In this document: one piece after another, positions 1 to 6,833 of the stretch
How the letters are laid out: each line of letters opens with the position of its first letter
Numbering within the stretch: position 1 is the first letter of the stretch
Assembly: GCA_002780065.1 (NCBI GenBank)
Contig: PEWQ01000166.1
Location: forward strand, 1-13,720
Reading direction: 5' to 3'
Length of the DNA stretch: 13,720 bases
DNA from: Candidatus Hydrogenedentes bacterium CG07_land_8_20_14_0_80_42_17
GTDB lineage: Bacteria; UBA8481
Translations under genes and position numbers: made by a program
Notes under the pieces: generated by a model
Database searches by the model: none
What the model saw: the letters and a program-made list of their open reading frames with translations, nothing else
What the model was told of the DNA's origin: nothing

Positions 1-1106
1 CAAAATATTTTCAGAATATTGTAAAGGGTATCTCTTTGAGCAGGAACTCTGTTCATCGCTCGGATTGTTTTGACAAAATCTTCCGGAGCTAATTCGTCAG
101 GATTATTTCCGCCTGCGGCTCTCGTTATATTTTCGCCCATAAGAGTTCCTCCGAAATCGTTTCCTCCGCACTGCAATGCCTCGCAAGCCAGCTCGATTCC
201 AAGCTTTACCCATGAGACCTGAATATTGTCTATCTGTCCTTGAAGCAGAATTCTCGCAACTGCATGCACCTTTAGATGCTCCTCACGCGTCGCTCCTGCT
301 CTGGCTATTCCTGCGATGAATATCGGAGTTTTCCACGGCATGAAACCGAGCGGAACGAATTCAGTGAATCCTCCGGTTTCCTCTTGTAATCTTCTTAACC
401 TTAAAATGTGATCTGCCCATTCTCTCGGACCGTCAATATGACCGTACATCATCGTGCATGTCGTAGGTATTCCTGTTTCATGAGCAGTGCGAACAATTTC
501 GAACCACCTATCGGTTCCGATTTTTTTAGGAGATAGTTTTTTTCGGACTTCGGGATCGAAAATTTCAGCGGCAGTTCCCGGCATGGAATCAAGCCCGGCT
601 TTTTTTAACTCTGCAAGATATTTTTTTACGCTTATGCCTTTTCGTCTTGCTCCAAAATCGACTTCGAACGGAGAGAATGCGTGGATATGCAGTTCAGGTA
701 ATTCTTCTTTGAGCTTCGACAATAATTTTATGTAAAAATTTTCTGCAAGTCCGGCATCTATGCCGCCCTGCATGCATATCTCGGTGGCGCCGCGCTCTTT
801 TGCTTCTTTTGCTTTTTCAATTATCTCTTCAATAGAAAGTCTGTAAGAATCGCTGTCTGATTCGCGCCTTGCAAATCCGCAAAAACTGCATCCGGTTCCG
901 CATATATTCGTAAAATTTATGTTTCTGACATTTACAAAAGTTATTGTATCGCCTTTGAGTTCTCTTCTTACTTCGTCGGCAATTCTGAAAAGTTCTTTTA
1001 ATTCATCGCCTTCAAGTTTGAAGAGTTCAGTTGCTTCTTCAAGATTAAATGCTTCTTTGGCGACTGCTTTTTTAAGCAGAGCTGAATCCTTTAAATTTGA
1101 GTTCAT
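1..1106 (-). CDS. cofH: FO synthase subunit 2, CofH (radical SAM), 3' end cut off by the window
   Basis: Radical SAM enzyme that, with CofG, makes FO (7,8-didemethyl-8-hydroxy-5-deazariboflavin), the chromophore of coenzyme F420. In this family CofH joins a tyrosine-derived radical to 5-amino-6-ribitylaminouracil. The reading frame is open from the ATG at 1106-1104 to the window edge, about 368 codons, so only a short C-terminal tail should be missing. The [4Fe-4S]-binding motif CGTGCSFC gives C69, C73 and C76, and is followed by GFARRESDS. Further family-like stretches are MQGGI, HIHAFSPFEV and TTCTMMYGHID. The start is supported by a Shine-Dalgarno AAGGA (complement of 1115-1119) that overlaps the cofG stop codon, with only 11 bases between the genes, which suggests translational coupling. 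The CofH rather than CofG or MqnC assignment rests on the overall pattern and the adjacent cofG. Confidence 0.9.
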   Translation of the reverse strand, partial: MNSNLKDSALLKKAVAKEAFNLEEATELFKLEGDELKELFRIADEVRRELKGDTITFVNVRNINFTNICGTGCSFCGFARRESDSDSYRLSIEEIIEKAKEAKERGATEICMQGGIDAGLAENFYIKLLSKLKEELPELHIHAFSPFEVDFGARRKGISVKKYLAELKKAGLDSMPGTAAEIFDPEVRKKLSPKKIGTDRWFEIVRTAHETGIPTTCTMMYGHIDGPREWADHILRLRRLQEETGGFTEFVPLGFMPWKTPIFIAGIARAGATREEHLKVHAVARILLQGQIDNIQVSWVKLGIELACEALQCGGNDFGGTLMGENITRAAGGNNPDELAPEDFVKTIRAMNRVPAQRDTLYNILKIF

Positions 1107-1117
1107 AATTAATTTCC

Positions 1118-2182
1118 TTAATCTTTCAAATAACCTGTCTTGTCCGCTAATTTCAGAATTTTTTTCTTCGCCGGCTCTAGAAGCCACTCATTTGCATTAT
1201 GAATATAGCGAGGATACACGGTCAAACGCTTTTTCAAATTATATCCTAACTTTGCGGCGATATCACTCAATCTTTCTATTTCAGGCCAACTCTTTTCAGG
1301 ATTTATTTCATCTTTAGTCACTGCCGAAATTCCACCCCAATCGTTCAAACCAGATTGAATGTAATCTTCGAGCTTGCCCTGAGAGAGATTTGGCGGAGCC
1401 TGCAGACTTACGCTTTCAGGCAAAATAAGTCTTGCCGCTGTTATTGTGCGTAGAATGTCGTCGTGATCAGGCTCATCAAAATTTGCCATTGCGGTTCCTT
1501 CATGCGCTATAAAATTTTGAATGATAACTTCTTGAATTGCGCCGTAAGCTTCAGCTATTTTTGCTATGATTCGCAGAGACTCGACGCGTTCGTTAAAACT
1601 CTCTCCGATGCCAATAAGTATTCCTGTCGTGAAAGGAACTTTTTCCAGAGAAGCATTTTTCAGCATTTCAATGCGCAGAGCCGGAACTTTACCAGGCGAC
1701 GCTTCATGAGCAAATCCATGCTGTTGAAATCTCGATGAGTGAGTTTCAAGCATCAGCCCCATCGAGCCGCAATAAGGCTTTAGCAATTTAATTTCATCGC
1801 GAGTTAAAATTCCTGCGTTGACATGAGGAATTAAATTTGACTCTTTCAATATTAATTCGCAAATGAAACGAATGTAGTGCACTGTGCTTGAAAATCCGAG
1901 TTGATCGAGCTCAAGCTTTGCTTTTCTTGAAACAGATTCGGGCCTTTCACCGAGAGTAATCAGAGCTTCAGCGGCTCCCTTCAATTCACCGAGTTTTACT
2001 ATCTGCATTACTTCTTCCGGAGTCAGATAACCGGATTCAGGATCGGAATCTTCTCTGCGGAATGCGCAATAACCGCATTTATTTCTGCAGTTGCGAGTTA
2101 ACGGAACAAAAACTTTTGGTGAATATGTTAATGTTTTTCCAAATATTTTGTCTCTGACTTTTTGAGCTTCTTCACTTGTCAT
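1118..2182 (-). CDS. cofG: FO synthase subunit 1, CofG (radical SAM)
   Basis: Partner of CofH in FO synthesis. It performs the second radical SAM reaction that closes the deazaflavin ring. The motif CRNKCGYC (C32, C36, C39 from the ATG at 2182) binds the iron-sulfur cluster, preceded by VPLTRN as in this family. Later stretches include LGERPES, GLMLETHS, TTGILIGIGE and QNFIAHEGTAM, the last a CofG/FbiC-like signature. The protein is 354 residues, a normal family length. I chose the ATG at 2182 because MTSEEAQKVRDKIFG begins the conserved fold. A GTG at 2209 would add nine residues encoded by an adjoining repeat element. No Shine-Dalgarno is visible upstream of 2182, because the repeat runs almost to the start codon. 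cofH follows 11 bases downstream. This separate-gene arrangement differs from the fused FbiC of actinobacteria. Confidence 0.92.
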   Translation of the reverse strand: MTSEEAQKVRDKIFGKTLTYSPKVFVPLTRNCRNKCGYCAFRREDSDPESGYLTPEEVMQIVKLGELKGAAEALITLGERPESVSRKAKLELDQLGFSSTVHYIRFICELILKESNLIPHVNAGILTRDEIKLLKPYCGSMGLMLETHSSRFQQHGFAHEASPGKVPALRIEMLKNASLEKVPFTTGILIGIGESFNERVESLRIIAKIAEAYGAIQEVIIQNFIAHEGTAMANFDEPDHDDILRTITAARLILPESVSLQAPPNLSQGKLEDYIQSGLNDWGGISAVTKDEINPEKSWPEIERLSDIAAKLGYNLKKRLTVYPRYIHNANEWLLEPAKKKILKLADKTGYLKD

Positions 2183-2185
2183 AAA

Positions 2186-2275
2186 ATAAACCACGAATAA
2201 ATAAACCACGAATAAACACTAAGGCACACTAAAATTTTATAAATAATTCGTGTTTATTCGTGTCTATTCGCGGTT
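2186..2275 (-). repeat. Hairpin-forming repeat element upstream of cofG
   Basis: The 102-base gap between the oxidoreductase stop and cofG is almost filled by an inverted repeat. The left arm AACCACGAATAAACAC (2204-2219) pairs with GTGTCTATTCGCGGTT (2260-2275) over 16 positions with two mismatches. Both mismatches become G-U wobbles in the minus-strand transcript, the direction in which cofG is read. Each arm also carries a second, partial copy of its own motif (ACCACGAATAA at 2190-2200; TTCGTGTTTATTCG at 2247-2260). Such elements with CCACGAATAAACACGAAT-like arms occur dispersed in many bacterial genomes. Whether it acts as an RNA processing or attenuation signal, or is a neutral mobile remnant, cannot be told here. 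Confidence 0.7.
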
Positions 2276-2283
2276 CTAATTTT

Positions 2284-3294
2284 TTACCACTTATTAACTT
2301 CGGGAATTATCTCCTTAATGTAAATATCAAGAATACGTTCTTCGTCATCGGACATTAGATAGAGATTGAATTGATCGACTCCGGCTTTCTTTAAAGCTTT
2401 CAGCTTATTAATATGATCCTCGACTGAGCCAACTATGCAGAAACGATCAACAACCTCATCCGTGATCCAATTGAGATGATTTGAATCTTTGTCCGCGTGT
2501 TGACGGTAGTCGTAGCCTTTTCTGCCGGATATCGCTTTTGTGAATGCTTCAGGTACGTTGCCGCCGGTCTCTCCATACTTCATAACAATATCTGCTACGT
2601 GATTTCCTACCATTGCCGGGAACCATTTGACATGCTTTCTGGCAACCGATTTATCCGAATGAATAAAAACCGGAGCGGCAGACAAAACCTTAATTGAGTT
2701 CGGATCTCTTCCCGCTTCTTTCGCTCCCACATGCGCTCGTTCAATAAACCATGGAATCAGATCAACATCGGCTATTTGAAGAATTATTCCGTCAGCATAT
2801 GTTCCGGCATCTTTCAAAACTTTGGGACCGTAACCTGCAATCCAGATCGGAAGTTTGTAATCAGGGTTTGCCCAGCCGAGCCATTGCTCTTTTCCTTCAT
2901 AGGTGATTTTTTCGCCTTCAGCCATCTTTCTGATGAAGAGCGAAAATTCTTTCATTGTTTGAATAGTCATCGGCTTTTTACCGAGAACGCGCCTGGAGGA
3001 ATCACCGCGCCCGATTCCGATGGCTGCTCTTCCACCTGAAACAACATTTAGTCCGGCAAAGGTTGAAGCAACAACAGTCCAATCTCTGACTCCTGGATTC
3101 GTTACGCACGGACCTAACTTAACTATCGAAGTATTTGCCGCCAAGTATCCGAGCATTACCGAACTTTCACGCCACAGCACATGCGAATCAAATATCCAGA
3201 TATACGTGAACCCGCCTGCTTCCGCGCGCTTTGCAAGTTCTATCGTTCTGCCCGGCGCCATATCTCCCTTGAAAGTGATTCCGAAATTAAGCAT
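2284..3294 (-). CDS. LLM-class flavin/F420-dependent oxidoreductase
   Basis: Luciferase-like monooxygenase-fold TIM-barrel enzyme of 336 residues, of the type that uses reduced F420 (relatives include methylene-tetrahydromethanopterin reductase). Its substrate cannot be predicted. Family marks are an N-terminal FGITFKGDMAPGRTIELAKRA segment, FDSHVLW near 35-41, GGRAAIGIGRGDS at 87-99, LPIWIAGYGPK at 148-158, ADGIILQ at 167-173, and C-terminal CIVGSVEDHINKL at 286-298 followed by AGVDQFNLY. The ATG at 3294 is chosen because MLNFGITF starts the first beta strand and GGAGGA lies just upstream (complement of about 3299-3304). A start at 3384 would add 30 non-conserved residues across the promoter region. 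The neighbouring cofG and cofH make the F420 chromophore, which supports F420 rather than FMN as cofactor, but that is inference. Confidence 0.88.
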   Translation of the reverse strand: MLNFGITFKGDMAPGRTIELAKRAEAGGFTYIWIFDSHVLWRESSVMLGYLAANTSIVKLGPCVTNPGVRDWTVVASTFAGLNVVSGGRAAIGIGRGDSSRRVLGKKPMTIQTMKEFSLFIRKMAEGEKITYEGKEQWLGWANPDYKLPIWIAGYGPKVLKDAGTYADGIILQIADVDLIPWFIERAHVGAKEAGRDPNSIKVLSAAPVFIHSDKSVARKHVKWFPAMVGNHVADIVMKYGETGGNVPEAFTKAISGRKGYDYRQHADKDSNHLNWITDEVVDRFCIVGSVEDHINKLKALKKAGVDQFNLYLMSDDEERILDIYIKEIIPEVNKW

Positions 3295-3327
3295 AAACTC
3301 CTCCAATCTGAAATGAATTACACAATT

Positions 3328-3356
3328 AGAATGAAAAATAATCTGCCTTTTGTCAA
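3328..3356 (-). promoter_or_regulatory. Putative sigma70-type promoter for the LLM oxidoreductase-cofG-cofH operon
   Basis: On the minus strand a perfect -35 TTGACA (complement of 3351-3356) is followed after 17 bases by CATTCT (complement of 3328-3333), a weak -10 with three of six matches. TCTAAT slightly further on is a better -10 sequence but at about 20 bases. Transcription would start about 25 bases before the GGAGGA and ATG of the oxidoreductase gene. The -35 box and the position are convincing; the -10 box is uncertain. Confidence 0.4.
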
Positions 3357-3375
3357 ATAATTTTATTTTAAATAC

Positions 3376-3408
3376 GAACCACAAAAATAAAATTAGTGCG
3401 CATTAGTG
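3376..3408. repeat. Short intergenic repeat remnant between the cyclase and oxidoreductase genes
   Basis: The gap holds GAACCAC (3376-3382), an AT-rich stretch, and TTAGTG twice (3393-3398 and 3403-3408) around CGCA. The composition recalls the element upstream of cofG, which has AACCAC-ended arms and a TTAGTG-like centre, so it may be a decayed or half copy. The match is short and could be chance. Confidence 0.3.
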
Positions 3409-3411
3409 AAA

Positions 3412-5697
3412 TTATTTTGTCTCTTGATTGTAAACTCCAGTCCAGTTTTTGTCCGGAGGCGAATTTATAAATTTTTCAGTTAGCTTGAGATAAATCTGCG
3501 ACGGTCCGTCTTTAGGCGAAATTTCAAGAACCTCTTTGAATTTTTGCATAGCAGAAATAAATTCGCGCTCACAATATAAAGAATATCCTTCACTGAAAAG
3601 CTGAAGTGCCTTCAGTTTTAATTCGTCGAACGTATTTTTTAATCCAACAAGTTCGAAGACTTTAAGTGGCTTGATCATGCCTTTTAATATGACTCTGCCG
3701 ATTTCTCTGAAGAACATATTGCTGTCATCTTTCTCGGCAAATTCTTTTGTTGTTTCAGATATCAGGCAGGTGACTCCAAAATCCTTGCAAAGGGGCTCCA
3801 GCCTTGCCGCTGTATTTACCGTGACACCCAGCGCTGTATAATCGAACAATTGATCCGAGCCCATATTGCCGACAACTGCGGCGCCCGAATTAATTCCTAT
3901 TCTGAATTCAAACGGTTTCTTCCCCTCTTTATTCCATTTTTCATTTAACTGTTCAAGTTCGCTCAACATGTCGATTGCGGTTCTACAAGCTCTTGCGGCA
4001 TGATCTTCGCTCGGTATCGGAGCACCAAATTCAGCCATCACAGCGTCTCCGATATATTTGTCGAGTATTCCGTGATTGCGGAATACACAGCTCGTCATAT
4101 GAGTTAGGTATTCGTTTAACATTGACGATACAATCTCGGGATCAATATTTTCGGAATATGTTGTGAACGATTTAATATCGCTGAACAAAACCGAGACATT
4201 GCGCCGTTCGCCTCCGAGCCTGAGCTTAGACGGGTCGGAAAGAATATCTTCCATTACTGCCGGAGCCAGATAACGGCTGAACGCGGATTTGATTCGGTTC
4301 TTCTCGCGCAGTTCGGTCATGTATTTATAAGTTAGAAGTGTTAGATATGAAAGAGCAACAGCTATTGAAGGAACAGCGATTTCGAGCCATACATCCGCAA
4401 GATAAAATATTAAAATGGAAAAAGATATGTAGCCGGAAAGTATCAGCAATGTCCAGATTAAACTTGTGATTGGCTTGAGCCTGAAGCCGATCATTGATGT
4501 CAAGAGCGCGAGCAGAACTGATAACAGAGGAATGAACCATGATGGAGTTGAACGTAAGAATCGGTTTGAAAGAATATTTGAGGCGACATGATAATGTATC
4601 TCGGAACCCGGAGTTATGGAGGACAGGGGAGTGGCTCTGAGATCGAAAAGTCCTGCGGCGGAAGAACCTATGAATACAAGTTTATTTTTAAAATATCCTT
4701 GAGGCAAAAGAGGAGGTTTTCCTTCGGCTGCAAGCAAACTTGAAAGAAGCACATTTACAAAAGAAACTGAAGCAGAATCCTTAGAGGTGTTATGAAATAA
4801 AATGTGATAACGGCCTTGCGAGTCCAGAGGAAGAATTCGATCGGCTATTTTGAGGCTATTGTGTTCAAGTTTAATATCTTTTACGGAAACACCGAGATAT
4901 GCGGCGCAGGCGGCAATAGGAAGCGAAGGAACTAGAATATCCAGATAACCTGAAATAGGATAAGTCCACCTCGAAGGCCCGTCTAAATCAGAATTGAAAT
5001 TTATGTGAGCGACTCCTTTTGAAGAGAGAGCCAATGCGGATAAAGGCAGAGTGACGTCGTCGAAGACAGCTTCACGCGAAATAATTTTTGAGCCAATAAC
5101 TTCCGACACAGTTTGAGATAATGCGGATTTTGAAAGTAATCTTTTTTGATTCTCGATTTCAGTATCGGTGCAATGTTGCAAAGATTTTGTAAAGATACTT
5201 GCGTAAATTACATTGCCCGCGGCCTCGCTGACTCGAACAAGAGCATCGTCGCCGGCTGAAGGCTTCAAAGAATTTATTTCGGAGCGAAGTTGCCCGATTG
5301 AAGATGATGTTTGATGCTGTTCGATTTTATCGATGAGTCCAATCAGATCTTGAATCTTTTTTTCATCAACTTCTTTACGCGCAGTCCGCTCTGAAAAAAG
5401 TATATCGAATGCGATTACCTTTGCGCCATCGCGGACAAGATAGCTGATCAGATTTGCGTGAACTTCTCTAGGCCATGGCCAGCGTCCAAGATCAGGTTCA
5501 AGATCTTTAATTGCGTCTTCGTTTATATCGATAATTACAATGTTGGATTCATTTGAAAATGGCCGAACAAAATTTCTGAATTTTATATCGAGTGTTTGCC
5601 GCTCGAGCGCCTGAATGAAATCAGTATTTCCAACTGCTAAAGCCAATACAGCTCCAAGCATTCCGATAGCAAAAGAAAAAATAATTTTTTTCTTCAT
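3412..5697 (-). CDS. CHASE2-domain class III adenylate cyclase, membrane-bound
   Basis: Predicted sensor that turns an extracytoplasmic signal into cyclic AMP. Numbered from the ATG at 5697 (761 residues): an N-terminal membrane helix (about 4-23), an extracytoplasmic CHASE2 domain (about 30-380, with VIIDINEDAI, RWPWPRE and VFIGSSAAGLFD), three membrane helices (about 388-457), then a class III cyclase domain (about 500-650). The catalytic set is complete: metal-binding D507 (LFSDIKSF) and D551 (KYIGDAVMAEFG), purine-selecting K547 and D619 (FDYTALG), and N628 and R632 (VNTAARLE). The Lys/Asp pair points to ATP rather than GTP. The tail (about 695-740) looks TPR-like. The ATG at 5697 is preferred because MKKK directly precedes the membrane helix and a promoter places transcription start there; a GTG at 5745 would give 777 residues. 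It is divergent from a FecR-domain gene, a recurrent partner of CHASE2 proteins. Confidence 0.9.
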   Translation of the reverse strand: MKKKIIFSFAIGMLGAVLALAVGNTDFIQALERQTLDIKFRNFVRPFSNESNIVIIDINEDAIKDLEPDLGRWPWPREVHANLISYLVRDGAKVIAFDILFSERTARKEVDEKKIQDLIGLIDKIEQHQTSSSIGQLRSEINSLKPSAGDDALVRVSEAAGNVIYASIFTKSLQHCTDTEIENQKRLLSKSALSQTVSEVIGSKIISREAVFDDVTLPLSALALSSKGVAHINFNSDLDGPSRWTYPISGYLDILVPSLPIAACAAYLGVSVKDIKLEHNSLKIADRILPLDSQGRYHILFHNTSKDSASVSFVNVLLSSLLAAEGKPPLLPQGYFKNKLVFIGSSAAGLFDLRATPLSSITPGSEIHYHVASNILSNRFLRSTPSWFIPLLSVLLALLTSMIGFRLKPITSLIWTLLILSGYISFSILIFYLADVWLEIAVPSIAVALSYLTLLTYKYMTELREKNRIKSAFSRYLAPAVMEDILSDPSKLRLGGERRNVSVLFSDIKSFTTYSENIDPEIVSSMLNEYLTHMTSCVFRNHGILDKYIGDAVMAEFGAPIPSEDHAARACRTAIDMLSELEQLNEKWNKEGKKPFEFRIGINSGAAVVGNMGSDQLFDYTALGVTVNTAARLEPLCKDFGVTCLISETTKEFAEKDDSNMFFREIGRVILKGMIKPLKVFELVGLKNTFDELKLKALQLFSEGYSLYCEREFISAMQKFKEVLEISPKDGPSQIYLKLTEKFINSPPDKNWTGVYNQETK

Positions 5698-5703
5698 AAA
5701 TGA

Positions 5704-5732
5704 ATTATAGAAAATATTTGAATTAATGCCAT
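5704..5732 (-). promoter_or_regulatory. Putative promoter of the CHASE2 adenylate cyclase gene
   Basis: On the minus strand a perfect -10 TATAAT (complement of 5704-5709) follows ATGGCA (complement of 5727-5732; four of six matches to the -35 consensus) after exactly 17 bases. The expected start of transcription falls at about 5697, the first base of the preferred ATG. No Shine-Dalgarno precedes that ATG, so a leaderless mRNA is a consistent reading. If this promoter is used, the GTG at 5745 cannot be the start codon. Confidence 0.45.
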
Positions 5733-5750
5733 AAAACTTGTTCACGGCAC

Positions 5751-5779
5751 TTGAAATAAAGAAATCGTTGACCTAATAT
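5751..5779 (+). promoter_or_regulatory. Putative promoter of the FecR-domain lipoprotein gene
   Basis: TTGAAA (5751-5756, five of six to the -35 consensus) and TAATAT (5774-5779, four of six to -10) are 17 bases apart. Transcription would begin at about 5786, the A of the start codon, and no Shine-Dalgarno is seen, so this mRNA too could be leaderless. The -35 boxes of the two divergent promoters are only 18 bases apart, leaving room for one shared regulator site. A competing TATAAT at 5780-5785 has no -35 box at a suitable distance. Confidence 0.38.
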
Positions 5780-5785
5780 TATAAT

Positions 5786-6694
5786 ATGAAATTAAAAAAT
5801 CTGATTTTGCTATTAATCTTTTCTATAACGATCATCGGATGCGGTAAGGCTAAAGTTTCTCCTAGAGTTGAAGAGAATATGGGTTCGCAGGTCGAAGGAC
5901 TTGCAACTATGGTCAAAGGCACTGTTGAGATTCAAAAGCCTTCTTCAGAGGAATGGGTTATATTAAAAGTCAAAGATGGAGTTCCGGAAGGGAGCCGTTT
6001 GAAAACGGGAGCTGACGGAGAAGCAGACATTCTTCTTGCAGATAAAGCGGCAGTGCGAATAAAACCAAATTCCGAATTGGAAATCACCGGCAACCGTATG
6101 AAGAACGAAGTGGCGAAGATAGATGTCAAGCTGAATATGGGCAGATTGCTTCACAGATTTGATAAGATGCCGACAGGTTCTGAATATCATGTAACTACTC
6201 CGACAGCCGGAGCAGTCATCCGCGGCACTCAGTTTGATATGTCGGCCACAGAGAATAAAACTAATTTCCGAGTTTTAAACGGTAAGGTTGTTGTTTCATC
6301 CGCTAACGGTTCTATTGAGGTTAAAGAAAAGGAAGGCACATCAGTTGCGTCAGGACAGGCGCCTGAAGAACCGAAAACTTTAGGTCAAAAAGATATTGAT
6401 GAATTGATGGAATGCTCTTTGGTAAAATTTACTGTAGCTCTGGAACGAAGTCGTAAGATGGCTACACAAGCCGAGATGCGAAACGTTTCAGTTCCGCTGG
6501 AGGTATGGGCGGCTTCTCATGACGGACTATATCCAAATGCTCTTGAAGAGGTTGACAAGAATTTATTACAAGACAATTGGAACCGGCCTTATCGATATCA
6601 AGCGATAAACGGGAACAAAGGATTTGTTATAACTTCAAGCGGACCTGACAAGATATTTAATACTGAAGACGATTTGGAGTATCGAAGAGATTAA
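5786..6694 (+). CDS. FecR-domain lipoprotein with a pseudopilin-like C-terminal segment
   Basis: A 302-residue predicted lipoprotein. Residues 1-19 form a lipoprotein signal (MKLKN, hydrophobic LILLLIFSITI, lipobox IIGC with C19). Residues about 40-190 are a FecR-type beta-rich domain: VKGTVEIQ, W57, VPEGSRLKTGADGEADI, a charged amphipathic central part, and TPTAGAVIRGTQFDM, the last being the characteristic stretch. The protein does not look like the TonB-coupled iron-dicitrate sigma regulator; it belongs to the broad periplasmic FecR group often next to CHASE2 proteins. Residues about 225-302 resemble the C-terminal part of the type II secretion major pseudopilin GspG: LEVWAASHDGLYPN, then DNWNRPYRYQ, SSGPDK and TEDDL, like the calcium-binding end of GspG. 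The prepilin N-terminal helix is absent. It is divergent from the CHASE2 cyclase gene, suggesting a joint envelope-sensing role (inference). Confidence 0.85.
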   Translation: MKLKNLILLLIFSITIIGCGKAKVSPRVEENMGSQVEGLATMVKGTVEIQKPSSEEWVILKVKDGVPEGSRLKTGADGEADILLADKAAVRIKPNSELEITGNRMKNEVAKIDVKLNMGRLLHRFDKMPTGSEYHVTTPTAGAVIRGTQFDMSATENKTNFRVLNGKVVVSSANGSIEVKEKEGTSVASGQAPEEPKTLGQKDIDELMECSLVKFTVALERSRKMATQAEMRNVSVPLEVWAASHDGLYPNALEEVDKNLLQDNWNRPYRYQAINGNKGFVITSSGPDKIFNTEDDLEYRRD

Positions 6695-6724
6695 CAATAC
6701 TGAAGTTTTCCGAAAAATTATTTT

Positions 6725-6797
6725 GCTACAGAGACCCCGAGCTACGGAGATTTTTTAAATAATTTTTTATCTATATTTTCTCCGTCTCTTTGTGCCG
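6725..6797. repeat. Imperfect inverted repeat in the convergent gap between fecR-like and aminotransferase genes
   Basis: Left arm with ACAGAGACC and ACGGAGA (6744-6750), an AT-rich centre of about 28 bases, and right arm TCTCCGT (6779-6785) followed by CTCTTTGTGCCG. ACGGAGA and TCTCCGT pair perfectly over seven bases; the outer parts pair only loosely. It resembles dispersed CACAGAGACACAGAGA-type intergenic elements found in many bacteria. It may end transcription from both sides, but there is no U-run typical of an intrinsic terminator. Confidence 0.45.
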
Positions 6798-6833
6798 CCT
6801 ACTCCATAAAGAAAAAAGTTAATTCACACTTAA

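Noticed and set aside
919-1317. 132-residue plus-strand frame across the cofG-cofH junction
   Set aside because: Antisense to two well-supported radical SAM genes; serine- and phenylalanine-rich shadow sequence.
3295-3384. Longer start for the LLM oxidoreductase
   Set aside because: The ATG at 3294 has GGAGGA upstream and begins the conserved fold; the extension overlaps the predicted promoter.
5698-5745. GTG start extending the cyclase by 16 residues
   Set aside because: The extension lies over a good promoter and precedes a natural MKKK-plus-helix start; no ribosome site supports it.
6744-6785. Intrinsic terminator between the fecR-like and aminotransferase genes
   Set aside because: The seven-base stem encloses a loop of about 28 bases and no U-run follows on either strand, so only a repeat is claimed.
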